Shown here piece after piece: positions 9,389 through 18,222 of a stretch of DNA of 64,000 bases. Source of the DNA: an uncultured Granulosicoccus sp. (GTDB taxonomy: Bacteria; Pseudomonadota; Gammaproteobacteria; Granulosicoccales; Granulosicoccaceae). Every line of letters begins with the position of its first letter. Position 1 is the first letter of the stretch. A model generated the notes under the pieces. The model made no database searches. It saw only the letters and a program-made list of their open reading frames with translations, and was not told where the DNA came from. The translations under genes were made by a program, and so were the position numbers. The stretch covers positions 62,001 through 126,000 of the forward strand of contig CANLNQ010000008.1 of the NCBI GenBank assembly GCA_947492525.1. The letters are read 5' to 3'.

Positions 9389-10342
9389 ATGCATGAGCGC
9401 AAGCTGATGATCTTTGGCGGAAACGCCAATCCTCGTTTGACTCAGAATATCGCTGCCTACCTGCAACAGCCGATCGGCAAATTGCAACTGACGCGATTCA
9501 GCGATGGCGAAACCGCCGTCGAGATTCTCGAGAATGTGCGTGGCGGCGATGTCTTCATCGTACAGCCTGTTTGCGCTCCCACCAACGATAACCTGATGGA
9601 TCTGCTGGTCATGGTCGATGCCATGCGCCGCTCGTCCGCAGATCGAATCACCGCCGTTGTCCCTTATTACGGTTATTCGCGTCAGGATCGTCGCGTACGT
9701 TCCGCGCGTGTGCCCATCACGGCGAAGCTGGTTGCCAACATGATGAGTGTGGCGGGGGTCGACCGTGTGCTTACCGTCGATGTACACGCCGAGCAGATCC
9801 AGGGATTCTTCGATATCCCGGTAGATAACGTTTACGCATCGCCGCTGTTGTTGCTGGATATCTGGCGCAGCAAGTACGACAACCTGGTGGTCGTCTCGCC
9901 TGATGTCGGCGGTGTTGTCCGTGCAAGGGCGGTTGCCAAGCAACTCGATGATGCCGATCTGGCCATTATCGACAAGCGCCGACCGCAGGCCAATCAGGCG
10001 CAGGTCATGCACATCATTGGTGAAGTGGCTGATCGCACCTGCGTCATCATCGATGACATGGTCGATACGGCAGGTACCCTGTGCAAGGCCGCTGAAGCAC
10101 TCAAGGAGCACGGCGCTACCAAAGTTGTGGCCCTGGCCACACATCCGGTCCTGTCCGGCAAGGCAATTTCCAACGTCAACAATTCAGTTCTGGATGAATT
10201 GGTCGTTACAGACACCATCCCGCTGTCCGAGGCCGCGCGAGCTTGCGATCGTATCCGCCAGCTGTCGGTTGCCGATCTCCTGGGTGAAACCATTCGCAGA
10301 ATTCATGAGGATGAATCAGTCAGCTCCGTCTACATGGACTAG
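9389..10342 (+). CDS. prs: Ribose-phosphate pyrophosphokinase
   Basis: Makes 5-phosphoribosyl-1-pyrophosphate from ribose-5-phosphate and ATP for purine, pyrimidine, histidine, tryptophan and NAD synthesis. It has 317 residues against 315 in E. coli. Visible motifs are the N-terminal GGNANPRL with RFSDGE, the flexible-loop region [18 protein letters not shown], the divalent-metal region [12 protein letters not shown], and the PRPP-binding loop [13 protein letters not shown]. The ATG at 9389 fits the family start. Conserved neighbours are tRNA-Gln upstream and rplY downstream. Confidence 0.98.
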   Translation: MHERKLMIFGGNANPRLTQNIAAYLQQPIGKLQLTRFSDGETAVEILENVRGGDVFIVQPVCAPTNDNLMDLLVMVDAMRRSSADRITAVVPYYGYSRQDRRVRSARVPITAKLVANMMSVAGVDRVLTVDVHAEQIQGFFDIPVDNVYASPLLLLDIWRSKYDNLVVVSPDVGGVVRARAVAKQLDDADLAIIDKRRPQANQAQVMHIIGEVADRTCVIIDDMVDTAGTLCKAAEALKEHGATKVVALATHPVLSGKAISNVNNSVLDELVVTDTIPLSEAARACDRIRQLSVADLLGETIRRIHEDESVSSVYMD

Positions 10343-10347
10343 CTTTC

Positions 10348-10356
10348 TGATATAAT
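10348..10356 (+). promoter_or_regulatory. Putative extended -10 promoter upstream of rplY
   Basis: TGATATAAT is an extended -10 (TGn) joined to a perfect TATAAT hexamer, just after the prs stop and 75 bp before the rplY ATG. The -35 region is poor, as allowed for extended -10 promoters. It would give rplY its own promoter with a leader of roughly 65-70 nt. Confidence 0.5.
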
Positions 10357-10430
10357 TCGCCGGCTCTGCCTGGTCGCGGGCAGTGAACGATGCACCAATT
10401 CCGGTGACATCGCCTTACGGAGAATCCGAC

Positions 10431-11096
10431 ATGTCTGACGATAACATCCACGTCAATGCCACGTCGCGCAGCGTTTTTGGGAAAGGTGCGAGCCGCCGCC
10501 TGCGTCGTGACAACCTGGTTCCTGCCATCCTTTATGGTGCAGATAAAGAACCACAAGCCATTCAGCTGAAGCACAACGAGGTCATCAAGCACCTCGATAC
10601 TGAAGCTTTCTATTCACAACTGTTGTCCGTCAGTGTCGATGGTGGTGAGCCCGTTCGATCCCTGCTCAAGGACGTACAGCGTCATCCCTACAAGCAACAG
10701 ATCCTGCACATGGATTTCGTTCGCGTTGTGGCGGGTGCGGAACTGCAGGTCAATGTACCTCTGCACTTCATCAACGAAGACACCTGCGTTGGCGCGAAGG
10801 CCGGTGGCATCATCAGTCACAACGAGAACGAGGTACTGGTTGCCTGTCGTCCTCGTGATATCCCTGAAGCCATTGAAGTGGATATGGCGGCACTGGAAAT
10901 CGGTGATTCCGTTCATCTGTCCAACCTGGTCATGCCTGAAGGCGTGCGTCTGGTGGATCTGCATGAAGCCGGTGATGACTTCGACCGTCAGGTAGCTGCC
11001 GTCAACGCACCTCGTGTTGAAGCAGAGCCTTCAGATGATGACGATACAGCCGCTGGCGATGTACCCACTGCCGGTGATGCGGACAGCGCTGAGTAA
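10431..11096 (+). CDS. rplY: 50S ribosomal protein L25/general stress protein Ctc
   Basis: Binds 5S rRNA in the large ribosomal subunit. The product of about 221 residues is the long Ctc form: an L25 domain (NATSRSVFGKGASRRLRR, VPAILYG) followed by the TL5/Ctc beta domain (VNVPLHFINEDTCVGAKAGG). An acidic tail rich in Asp and Glu ends the protein. The ATG at 10431 has GGAGA upstream; a longer in-frame start at 10383 lacks homology. Pairing with prs and pth is conserved. Confidence 0.95.
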   Translation: MSDDNIHVNATSRSVFGKGASRRLRRDNLVPAILYGADKEPQAIQLKHNEVIKHLDTEAFYSQLLSVSVDGGEPVRSLLKDVQRHPYKQQILHMDFVRVVAGAELQVNVPLHFINEDTCVGAKAGGIISHNENEVLVACRPRDIPEAIEVDMAALEIGDSVHLSNLVMPEGVRLVDLHEAGDDFDRQVAAVNAPRVEAEPSDDDDTAAGDVPTAGDADSAE

Positions 11097-11124
11097 GTAC
11101 TGAACAGCACTTGCTGACCCACCG

Positions 11125-11168
11125 ATCGCTCCGCTTGTCGTGTTTCTGAAGCACGGCAACGGAGCGAT
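11125..11168 (+). other. Long RNA hairpin between rplY and pth
   Basis: Nine bases (ATCGCTCCG) pair perfectly with CGGAGCGAT at 11160-11168. After one unpaired base the stem continues for eight more pairs, including one G-U, to a 9-nt loop. There is no T-tract after it, so it is not a textbook terminator. It may be a processing site or an attenuating structure between rplY and pth. Confidence 0.5.
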
Positions 11169-11188
11169 TGGCCGTTCAGGGATCCTTC

Positions 11189-11791
11189 ATGCCAGGTGAA
11201 CACGTCAAATTCGAACTGATTGCAGGCTTTGGCAATCCCGGCGGCGAATACGCTGCAACCCGGCACAATGCCGGATTCTGGTTCGTGGATGAATTGGCCA
11301 GGCAATACGGTGGCACCTTCAATACCGACAAGCGTTTCTTCGCGGCTGTAGCCGATATACGCGTTGACGGCCGCAAGGTATTTCTGGTCAAGCCCATGAA
11401 CTACATGAACAACAGCGGGCAGGGGCTTGCCGCGGTAGCACGCTTCTACAAGATCGACCCCACGAGAATTCTCGTCGCTCATGATGAGCTTGATCTGCCA
11501 CCGGGTCAGATTCGCCTGAAGAAGGCTGGCGGCCATGGCGGGCACAACGGATTGCGCGATTCATTGGCCAGGCTTGGCAGCGGCGACTTCTGGCGCCTGC
11601 GCATCGGCATCGGCCATCCCGGACACAAGAGCGCCGTGTCGGGTTACGTCCTGAAACGCGCGACCGCAGAACAGCAACAACTGATGGATGAGGCACTCGA
11701 GCTCGCTCTGCGAGAGTCTGCCACCATCATCAACGGCGATATCAATGTCGCCACCAAGGCTTTGCACAGCCACAAGCCTCCAACCACCTGA
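11189..11791 (+). CDS. pth: Peptidyl-tRNA hydrolase
   Basis: Cleaves peptidyl-tRNA released from stalled ribosomes and so recycles tRNA. The product has about 200 residues. Motifs present are GFGNPGGEYAATRHNAGFW with the catalytic histidine, KPMNYMNNSG, HDELDLPPGQIRLKKAGGHG and HNGLRDS, all characteristic of the bacterial enzyme. ATG 11189 is preceded by AGGGAT; an in-frame start further upstream (11168) lies at the edge of the hairpin and is unlikely. It sits in the conserved order rplY-pth-ychF. Confidence 0.96.
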   Translation: MPGEHVKFELIAGFGNPGGEYAATRHNAGFWFVDELARQYGGTFNTDKRFFAAVADIRVDGRKVFLVKPMNYMNNSGQGLAAVARFYKIDPTRILVAHDELDLPPGQIRLKKAGGHGGHNGLRDSLARLGSGDFWRLRIGIGHPGHKSAVSGYVLKRATAEQQQLMDEALELALRESATIINGDINVATKALHSHKPPTT

Positions 11792-11809
11792 CAACCGGTA
11801 GCAACTGAC

Positions 11810-12901
11810 ATGGGTTTCAAATGCGCGATCGTGGGTCTGCCCAACGTAGGCAAATCAACGTTGTTCAATGCCCTGACCAAGGCTGAAATTGCAGCAGAGA
11901 ATTATCCCTTCTGCACCATCGAGCCGAACGTGGGAATCGTTCCGGTCCCCGATCTGCGACTCGATGCATTAGCCGAGATCGTCAAGCCGCAGCGCATTCT
12001 GCCCACCACCATGGAGTTCGTGGACATCGCCGGTCTGGTTGCAGGCGCGTCGAAGGGCGAGGGGCTGGGCAACCAGTTTCTGGCCAACATTCGTGAAACC
12101 GATGCCATTGCGCATGTGGTTCGTTGCTTTCAGGACGATGACGTCATTCACGTTGCTGGCAAGGTAGACCCGCTGGACGATATCGAGACCATCAACACCG
12201 AGCTGTTGCTGGCGGATATGGAAGCGATTGACAAGGCATTGCTGAAGATCAAGAAGACCGCGAAATCGGCCAACAAGGAAGCCATCGCGGAACAGGCATT
12301 TCTGCAGAAGGTGGCAGAGGCATTAGCCAACGGCACGCCGGTGCGGACCTTGGAGATGGGCGACACCGAACGCAAGTGGCTTCGCCATTATCACTTGCTG
12401 ACCGTCAAGCCCACCATGTACATCGCCAACGTGGATGAAGGGGGTTTCAAGAACAATCCGATGCTGGATGCCTTGCGTGAGTACGCCGCGGCAGAAGGTG
12501 CGGATGTCGTGCCCGTCTGCGCGGCCATTGAAGCCGAGATCGTACAGCTGGATGATGAAGACAAGCAGGACTTTCTGGCCGAGATGAACCTGGAAGAGCC
12601 AGGCCTGAATCGTGTCATACGAGCGGGTTATCAGTTGCTCGGCCTGCAGACCTTCTTCACGGCAGGGGAGAAGGAAGTGCGAGCCTGGACGGTTCGTGCG
12701 GGTGCCACTGCCCCCAACGGTGCAGGACGTATCCATACTGATTTCGAAAAAGGCTTCATTCGCGCCGAAGTGGTCGGTTATGAAGACTTCGTGCAATTCA
12801 AGGGTGAGTCAGGTGCCAAGGACGCCGGAAAGTGGCGCCTGGAAGGCAAGGACTACATCATGCAGGAAGGCGACGTCGTTCACTTCCGTTTCAACGTCTG
12901 A
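11810..12901 (+). CDS. ychF: Redox-regulated ATPase YchF (Obg-like)
   Basis: P-loop protein of the Obg family that binds ATP and associates with ribosomes. The 363-residue protein shows G1 ([11 protein letters not shown]), G3 ([19 protein letters not shown]) and the NVDE region replacing the usual NKxD specificity motif, typical of YchF. A C-terminal TGS domain follows ([19 protein letters not shown]). The stop is 6 bp from the stop of the convergent nasA-like gene, so no space exists for separate terminators. Confidence 0.97.
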   Translation: MGFKCAIVGLPNVGKSTLFNALTKAEIAAENYPFCTIEPNVGIVPVPDLRLDALAEIVKPQRILPTTMEFVDIAGLVAGASKGEGLGNQFLANIRETDAIAHVVRCFQDDDVIHVAGKVDPLDDIETINTELLLADMEAIDKALLKIKKTAKSANKEAIAEQAFLQKVAEALANGTPVRTLEMGDTERKWLRHYHLLTVKPTMYIANVDEGGFKNNPMLDALREYAAAEGADVVPVCAAIEAEIVQLDDEDKQDFLAEMNLEEPGLNRVIRAGYQLLGLQTFFTAGEKEVRAWTVRAGATAPNGAGRIHTDFEKGFIRAEVVGYEDFVQFKGESGAKDAGKWRLEGKDYIMQEGDVVHFRFNV

Positions 12902-12907
12902 GCAGAC

Positions 12908-15421
12908 TCAGACAATCGCATCCTCCTCCGGCAGATCAATGGCTGGTCTGCCCGTGAGCATGCGCCAGCGGGTAGAGCGCTCGTTCCAGAGTGTTTCGAA
13001 CTGAGCTGCTGACCAGGAGCGTGACAGCGGTACCGGTGCGCTGCTGGTGAACAACAGCAGCTGCAGGCGGTCCTGCTCGAATACCGCCATGCGTCGTATG
13101 TCATTGGCGTGATCCAGGCAGGTCAAGGGCTCCATGCTGCAGGGCTGCATCGACCGTGTCAGACGCATGGCCATGCAGGTGTCCAGTTCTCGCGCATTCT
13201 GCTTGCTGGCAAATTCTATCTGCCAGCCCCCGACGATCGGTGTCATCGCCCAGTAATCGATATCGACAAAAAGGTTTCGGTCGGGCTTGTGTTTCAGCAT
13301 GGCATAGCCATGACTGCCGGCATCGAATCGCTGTATGGATACAGCCTGGTTCTTGAAGGCTGGTTGGAACGACACCGGATCGGTACGCCTGCCAATCAGA
13401 CTATCGACTCTGGCTTGAGAGGCAAACTCGTCGCTCCAGTGCATCGGTGAAAAGATCTGGCCGAGCGGCTGTCGATCGTTGAGCACGGCCCTGAGCAGGA
13501 TCGCGGCGTGTGGAGAGCGCACTTCTATGATGTCGGCATTCTTGATGCCATGAATCAGGGCATCGTGCGGGTGCAGTTCGACGAAAGGTTCGTCAGTATG
13601 TGCATGCAGTGCTGCGGCGTAACCCGTGCTGGTCATGGTATGCCACTGTTCACCGATTCTGCCGGTATTGAGTATCAGCGGGTAATGGTCGGAAAGATCC
13701 CTGTTTCCCGGCCGGGCCGCAGAGACTGGATACAGGCGTGCCTTGTGATCGGCTGTGGAATAGTGGCCGTTTTCATAGAAGCGGACAGACTGCGTACTTG
13801 GCTTGCCGCTCCGCCACGGCCAGTAAAAGGGCTGCAGATCCTGGTATTCCTGATCGCTCAAGCTCGCGCAGGCGCCAATGTCGAAATCGCGATTTCCGTC
13901 GTTTCCCGTGGTTGACAATGCTGCATGTTCCCGGAAGATATCGGCTGCCGAGTCGAAGGTGAAGCCGGATCGGAATCCCATGCGACAGGCAACCTGGCTG
14001 ACTGCCCACCAGTCGGCCCTGGCATCTCCCATTGGCGGTCTCAGTGCTCTTTGTCTGGAAATGCAACGTTCCGCATTGGTCGTGGTACCGTCCTTTTCGC
14101 CCCATGGCAGTGCAGGCAGGCGAACCGTCGCATAATCCAGTGTATCGGTTCTAGTGGTTACGTCGGATACGATCACATGGGGGCAGGATTGCAGTGCTGC
14201 CCTGATGGTGTCCGCTTCAGGCAGACTGTCAACCGGGTTGCTGCCCAGAATCCAGACCGCTTTTATACGACCCGCTTCGATGGCCTTGAACAGGTTGACG
14301 GCGCACAGGCCGGGTTTGCTGGCAATGCGCGGTGAGTCCCAGAACCGCTGAACCACGTCGCGATGCTGTGGATTGTCCAGGTCCATATGGGCGGCCAGCG
14401 CAGTGGCTTGTCCGCCGACTTCTCGCTCCCCCATGCCATTGGGCTGTCCGGCGAGTGAAAAGGGCCCTGTGCCGGGTTTGCCAATGCGTCCTGTTGCCAG
14501 ATGCATGTTGATGATGGCGGAAACCTTGTCACTGCCGGACTCGGACTGATTCACTCCCTGACTGTAGAGCGTCACGGTTCGGGGTGTGAAGGCCACTCTG
14601 CCGTAGAATATTTCCAGTTGCTGAAGGTCGACTCCCAGTCGTTCTGCGAGGTGCTCCATCGGTAGTTCGCCGATGGCCTGCAAGGCCTCTTCAAGCCCGT
14701 TGACGTGTTGCTTCAGATATTCCTCATCCAGTTTGTCGTGACTGGCAAGGTAGGCCAACAGTCCATTGAACAACAGGCAATCGCCATCGGGTTGGATCCT
14801 CAGATGCAGATCGGCATGGTCAGATGTGGTGGTGCTTCTGGGGTCGATGACCACAATGAACATTTCGGGTCTGCGGCGCTTTTCAGCCAGTATTCTCTGG
14901 TGGATGACCGGGTGGCACCAGGCAAGGTTGGAACCTGCCAGCACGACCAGATCGGCAAGCTCCAGGTCGGCAAAGCAGCCGGGTACCGTATCCGATCCGA
15001 AGGCGCGCTTGTGGCCGATAATGCTGGACGCCATGCCCAGGCGAGAGCTGGAATCGACATTGGCGGTACCGAACCAGCCTTTGACCAGCTTGTTGATGAC
15101 ATAGTAATCTTCAGTCAGTAGCTGACCACTGGCATAGAAGGCTACCGAATCATGTCCATGCGCTTCAATCGTCTCCTCGAATGCTCTCGCCACATGGTCT
15201 ATTGCCTGATACCAGCTGACGCTTTTGCCGTCGATTTCCGGATAGAGAAGTCGATTGTCGGCGTTCAAGGTGTCGGCCAGTGCGTGCCCCTTGGCGCACA
15301 GCTGCCCCAGGTTGGCAGGATGTGCTTCATCGCCGCTGACAGTAAAACTGCCGTCGCTCGTCCGTTCAGCCGTGATGCCGCAACCGGTGCCACAATAGGG
15401 GCAGGTGGTATTCGTTTTCAT
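12908..15421 (-). CDS. NasA-like molybdopterin oxidoreductase lacking the Mo-ligand cysteine
   Basis: An 837-residue member of the assimilatory nitrate reductase/formate dehydrogenase family. The N-terminal [4Fe-4S] ligands are Cys7, Cys10, Cys14 and Cys42. MGD-binding segments follow, including HMDLDNPQHRDVVQRFWDSP and WILGSNPVDSLPEADT. In NasA/NapA enzymes the molybdenum is held by the Cys of SRLCMSS; here the segment reads SRLGMASS, so the ligand position is Gly129 (codon at 15035-15037). The chain stops at EEDAIV, where many NasA proteins continue into a BFD-type [2Fe-2S] domain whose CxC would come next. No nitrite reductase or nitrate transporter gene is nearby. It may be a decaying reductase or one with altered chemistry. 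A divergent LysR gene may regulate it. Confidence 0.85.
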   Translation of the reverse strand: MKTNTTCPYCGTGCGITAERTSDGSFTVSGDEAHPANLGQLCAKGHALADTLNADNRLLYPEIDGKSVSWYQAIDHVARAFEETIEAHGHDSVAFYASGQLLTEDYYVINKLVKGWFGTANVDSSSRLGMASSIIGHKRAFGSDTVPGCFADLELADLVVLAGSNLAWCHPVIHQRILAEKRRRPEMFIVVIDPRSTTTSDHADLHLRIQPDGDCLLFNGLLAYLASHDKLDEEYLKQHVNGLEEALQAIGELPMEHLAERLGVDLQQLEIFYGRVAFTPRTVTLYSQGVNQSESGSDKVSAIINMHLATGRIGKPGTGPFSLAGQPNGMGEREVGGQATALAAHMDLDNPQHRDVVQRFWDSPRIASKPGLCAVNLFKAIEAGRIKAVWILGSNPVDSLPEADTIRAALQSCPHVIVSDVTTRTDTLDYATVRLPALPWGEKDGTTTNAERCISRQRALRPPMGDARADWWAVSQVACRMGFRSGFTFDSAADIFREHAALSTTGNDGNRDFDIGACASLSDQEYQDLQPFYWPWRSGKPSTQSVRFYENGHYSTADHKARLYPVSAARPGNRDLSDHYPLILNTGRIGEQWHTMTSTGYAAALHAHTDEPFVELHPHDALIHGIKNADIIEVRSPHAAILLRAVLNDRQPLGQIFSPMHWSDEFASQARVDSLIGRRTDPVSFQPAFKNQAVSIQRFDAGSHGYAMLKHKPDRNLFVDIDYWAMTPIVGGWQIEFASKQNARELDTCMAMRLTRSMQPCSMEPLTCLDHANDIRRMAVFEQDRLQLLLFTSSAPVPLSRSWSAAQFETLWNERSTRWRMLTGRPAIDLPEEDAIV

Positions 15422-15588
15422 GCGATCAGAAGCCTTTCCTTGATGGGGGCAATGGCCTCACTGATAATCAGAGGGTGACGAGTCGCGTGTACAGTTGAAG
15501 CCTATTCTCAGCGCCACAGTGCACAATGGACAATCTGATACTAACGCCCATGCAATCAGCTGCCCTCTGCTCAATTTGCAGCGGACCT

Positions 15589-15603
15589 GTGCAAGTTATG
15601 CAC
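15589..15603. promoter_or_regulatory. Candidate LysR-type operator
   Basis: The perfect inverted repeat GTGCA-N5-TGCAC lies in the divergent nasA-like/lysR intergenic region, 53 bp before the LysR ATG. It fits the T-N11-A rule of LysR-type boxes (T15590 and A15602). The repeat is seen; binding by the adjacent regulator is inferred. Confidence 0.45.
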
Positions 15604-15655
15604 TACCATACCAGTACACTGAGTGGATTGACCTGGTAGGGTGGAGAGTTAAGCG

Positions 15656-16570
15656 ATGAGACATCTTCAACAACTACGTTACATTGATGCCGTTGCGCGT
15701 ACGGGGTCGATCAGACGGGCTGCCGAGTCGCTGGCGATCACGTCGACGGCATTGAACAGACGCATTCTGGCGGTAGAAGAAGATCTGGGTACGCCGATTT
15801 TCGAACGCCTGTCCAATGGCGTGCGTTTGAGTGTGGCTGGAGAGCTGTTCATCCAGCATGTGCGTCAGCAGATATCCGATATGGCGCGGGTGCAATCACA
15901 GATTGCCGATCTGTCAGGTGAAAGACGAGGCCATGTCTCCATCGTCTGCAGTCAGGCACTGATGCTCCAGTTCATGCCCGGCCTGGTATCACGTTACCGA
16001 GCCGATCATCCCGGTGTCTCCTTCACGTCCTTCATCGGTGGACGTCAGCAGGCTGTCAGTGCCCTGGTGGATTTTTCCGCAGATCTTGCCTTCGTGTACG
16101 AGGCAGAACCTTCGTCGGCAGTGCAGGTATTGTACGAGTTACCGCAGAAGCTGCATGTGCTGATGGCGGAGGATCATCCACTGGCGGGCAGGTCACAGAT
16201 CCGGTTGACCGAGTGCACGCAGTATCCGCTGGCACTGCCCAGTCAGAGAGCCGGTATTCGGCATTGCCTGAATGTTGCGGCGGCCCAGCGTTCTCTGGAA
16301 CTCCGTGCAACCGTGGAATCGGACAGTGCCGATTTTCTGCTCAAATGCCTGCGAACCGAGCCCATGCTGGCATTCCAGATACCGCTTGCCTTCATGCCTG
16401 ATGGTCCGGGGGAGGGGATCTGTGCCGTGCCGCTTCACCCCAATGACTTGCCACCCGGCATGCTGCAGCTATCGCAACAGCGGGGCAGGCATCTGTCGGT
16501 GGCAGCTGCGCGTTTTGCCAGTTTCATCATGGATGGTCTGTCTCGACTGGAGGAAGGGAACAAGACTTGA
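15656..16570 (+). CDS. LysR-family transcriptional regulator
   Basis: A 304-residue LysR regulator. The N-terminal winged helix-turn-helix is RYIDAVARTGSIRRAAESL followed by TSTALNRRILAVEEDLG. The periplasmic-binding-protein-like effector domain follows from about residue 90 (HVSIVCSQALMLQFMPGLV). The effector is unknown. The strong ribosome site GGTGGAGAG precedes the ATG. It is divergent from the NasA-like gene, with a candidate LysR box between them, so autoregulation and control of that gene are plausible. LysR proteins of this shape also control amino acid and aromatic pathways, so the link to nitrate is only positional. Confidence 0.92.
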   Translation: MRHLQQLRYIDAVARTGSIRRAAESLAITSTALNRRILAVEEDLGTPIFERLSNGVRLSVAGELFIQHVRQQISDMARVQSQIADLSGERRGHVSIVCSQALMLQFMPGLVSRYRADHPGVSFTSFIGGRQQAVSALVDFSADLAFVYEAEPSSAVQVLYELPQKLHVLMAEDHPLAGRSQIRLTECTQYPLALPSQRAGIRHCLNVAAAQRSLELRATVESDSADFLLKCLRTEPMLAFQIPLAFMPDGPGEGICAVPLHPNDLPPGMLQLSQQRGRHLSVAAARFASFIMDGLSRLEEGNKT

Positions 16571-16689
16571 TCCACGGACAGGGTCAGTTGCCTTGAAACC
16601 ATTCGGGTAGTGCTCAGTCTCAGGCTGGCAACTGGTATCTGTTCTGTTCGGGCAGCAGCCAATTTTGCCACCTGACAGGAGATCCGATC

Positions 16690-17244
16690 TTGACTACAGA
16701 CAACGGGCTGAATACCGACTCTGCGACACGCGACGATTCAGGCGCATCACCTGTGCACCTGTTGCTTGCAGCCTGTGCAGTGGGTGCCATTGTTGGCATA
16801 GTGTTCATCATCGTGCAGCCCTGGTTCGGCATGTCCACGTTGACAAGCCGACATGCAGCGGCTTATCAGGAGCTGGGTAACTGGTCTGCCGCCCCCGCCG
16901 TGATCATCGCCTGGCTGGCGCATCTGGCCGTATCGGTGTTCTACGGTTTCATCAGTGGTCTGGTCATGCTGAAGTACCGCTCCCTTGGCATCATCTCACT
17001 GTTCACGCTGGCGTTCTCCTGGATCACGACACTGATAGCGCCGCCTGCCAATGCGCTGATCGTTCAGTTGGTCTCCTTCCAGCAGGTCAGGCCCGAGCTC
17101 CTGCCCGGTCTCAATTTCCTGCTCGATGCCAAGTTCTTCCTGCATCTGTGGTTTTTCGTGGCGATTGTTACCGCGTTGTCCGTGTATCGCAACAAACTGA
17201 GACAAGATGAAGGCAATGCCCGGCTGAGCGAAGTGGCGGGTTGA
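16690..17244 (+). CDS. Hypothetical membrane protein, four hydrophobic segments
   Basis: An unrecognised protein of 184 residues. After a polar N-terminal 20 residues there are hydrophobic stretches at about 22-43 (HLLLAACAVGAIVGIVFIIV), 70-93, 98-120 and 145-165. It is therefore an inner-membrane protein with about four helices and a short charged C-terminal tail. The start is TTG at 16690, preceded by CAGGAGA. The gene lies between the LysR regulator and tRNA-Met with gaps of about 100 bp on each side; no functional context is evident. Confidence 0.7.
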   Translation: MTTDNGLNTDSATRDDSGASPVHLLLAACAVGAIVGIVFIIVQPWFGMSTLTSRHAAAYQELGNWSAAPAVIIAWLAHLAVSVFYGFISGLVMLKYRSLGIISLFTLAFSWITTLIAPPANALIVQLVSFQQVRPELLPGLNFLLDAKFFLHLWFFVAIVTALSVYRNKLRQDEGNARLSEVAG

Positions 17245-17293
17245 CCGAGCGTCTGGCGCCTGTCGAGGCAGCATCATTTATTTTCATTTTGCC

Positions 17294-17322
17294 TTGACAG
17301 AGCGATTCAAAGTCATCACAAT
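17294..17322 (+). promoter_or_regulatory. Putative sigma-70 promoter of tRNA-Met
   Basis: A perfect -35 hexamer TTGACA (17294-17299) is followed after 17 bp by CACAAT (17317-17322), a fair -10. The tRNA begins 18 bp downstream. Confidence 0.6.
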
Positions 17323-17340
17323 AGTTGGCTGAAGTGCGGC

Positions 17341-17417
17341 GGCTACATAGCTCAGTTGGTTAGAGCACAACACTCATAATGTTGGGGTCCCTAGTTCGAA
17401 TCTAGGTGTAGCCACCA
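17341..17417 (+). tRNA. tRNA-Met (anticodon CAT, elongator type)
   Basis: 77-nt cloverleaf with encoded CCA. The acceptor GGCTACA pairs with TGTAGCC, the anticodon stem CAACA/TGTTG closes loop CTCATAA, and the T loop is TTCGAAT. The sequence is close to E. coli elongator tRNA-Met. CAT is also the genomic anticodon of tRNA-Ile2 and initiator tRNA, but the 1-72 pair is G-C, which excludes the initiator, and overall similarity favours elongator Met. Confidence 0.93.
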
Positions 17418-17445
17418 TTTACTTCAGCCAGATGTATTCCCGAAA

Positions 17446-17468
17446 AGTCGCTACAGGCGGCTTTTTTT
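17446..17468 (+). terminator. Rho-independent terminator after tRNA-Met
   Basis: AGTCGC pairs with GCGGCT (one G-U) around a 5-nt loop, directly followed by seven T residues, about 30 bp after the tRNA. Confidence 0.8.
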
Positions 17469-17526
17469 GTGCCTGTTGGAAAGGCTGGTGTCTGGTTTTC
17501 GGGGATATGGCCTTGACTCTCGTTGA

Positions 17527-18222
17527 TCAATCACCTTCCGGCGACTGCAACACATACCCGAATCCCCGCACATTCGCTATCAGCCTGATTTCGTGTTTGC
17601 TGTCGACTTTCTTTCGCAGATAACTGATATAGACCTCCACGACATTGGTGGTTGGGTCGAAGTCATAGCCCCAGACAGCCTTGAGGATCTCCTCGCGGCT
17701 CATGACCTTGTTAGCGTTTTCGGCGAGGAAGCGCAGCAATGAAAACTCTGTCGCGGTGAGGGCCAGCGGTTTGTCGGCACGAAACGCCGCCTTGAGTGAC
17801 AGGTCCAGTCTCAGGTCATCGATGATGAGGTTCTGGGCATCACCACCGTGGCCGGTACGCCTCAACAGGGCTTCCAGCCGTGCAAGCAGCTCGCCGAAGC
17901 CGAACGGTTTGGTCAGGTAGTCGTCAGCGCCTGCTCGCAGCCCACCGATCTTGTCGTCCATCGTGTCCTTGGCCGTCAGCATCAACACCATTGTCTCGTG
18001 GCCGTCAGCACGTAGCTGTCTGCACAGATCGACCCCGTCATCGCCTGGCAGCATGCGATCGAGAATCAGCAGGGCGGGCCGGTCGCGTGCAACGCGTTCA
18101 ACAAGATTGTGGCCATCGTGGGTGACGCTCACTTGATACCCTTCCGCGCTCAATCCTATCTGCAGGAATTCGGCGATTTCTTCGTCATCCTCAACGATCA
18201 GGATATCCGGTTTGCTGATCAT
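17527..18222 (-). CDS. OmpR-family response regulator
   Basis: A 231-residue two-component response regulator. The receiver has the acidic pocket Glu11-Asp12-Asp13, phosphoacceptor Asp55 in LLILDRMLPGDDG, and Lys105 in DDYLTKPFGFGELLARLEAL. The C-terminal winged helix carries SREEILKAVWGYDFDP and VEVYISYLRKKVD, typical of OmpR/PhoB proteins, and binds DNA after phosphorylation. Its start overlaps the 3' end of the histidine kinase gene read upstream on the same strand (4 bp shared), so the two are one operon. The operon faces away from the glycosyltransferase run that begins at 20043, making that run a natural candidate target. Confidence 0.95.
   Translation of the reverse strand: MISKPDILIVEDDEEIAEFLQIGLSAEGYQVSVTHDGHNLVERVARDRPALLILDRMLPGDDGVDLCRQLRADGHETMVLMLTAKDTMDDKIGGLRAGADDYLTKPFGFGELLARLEALLRRTGHGGDAQNLIIDDLRLDLSLKAAFRADKPLALTATEFSLLRFLAENANKVMSREEILKAVWGYDFDPTTNVVEVYISYLRKKVDSKHEIRLIANVRGFGYVLQSPEGD

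Noticed and set aside
9335-10144. Minus-strand frame of 269 codons
   Set aside because: Antisense shadow of prs, whose motifs are complete.
17341-17417. tRNA-Met as an integration site for a mobile element
   Set aside because: No integrase gene, no repeated tRNA 3' end and no foreign-looking block follows; a terminator and a two-component system come next.
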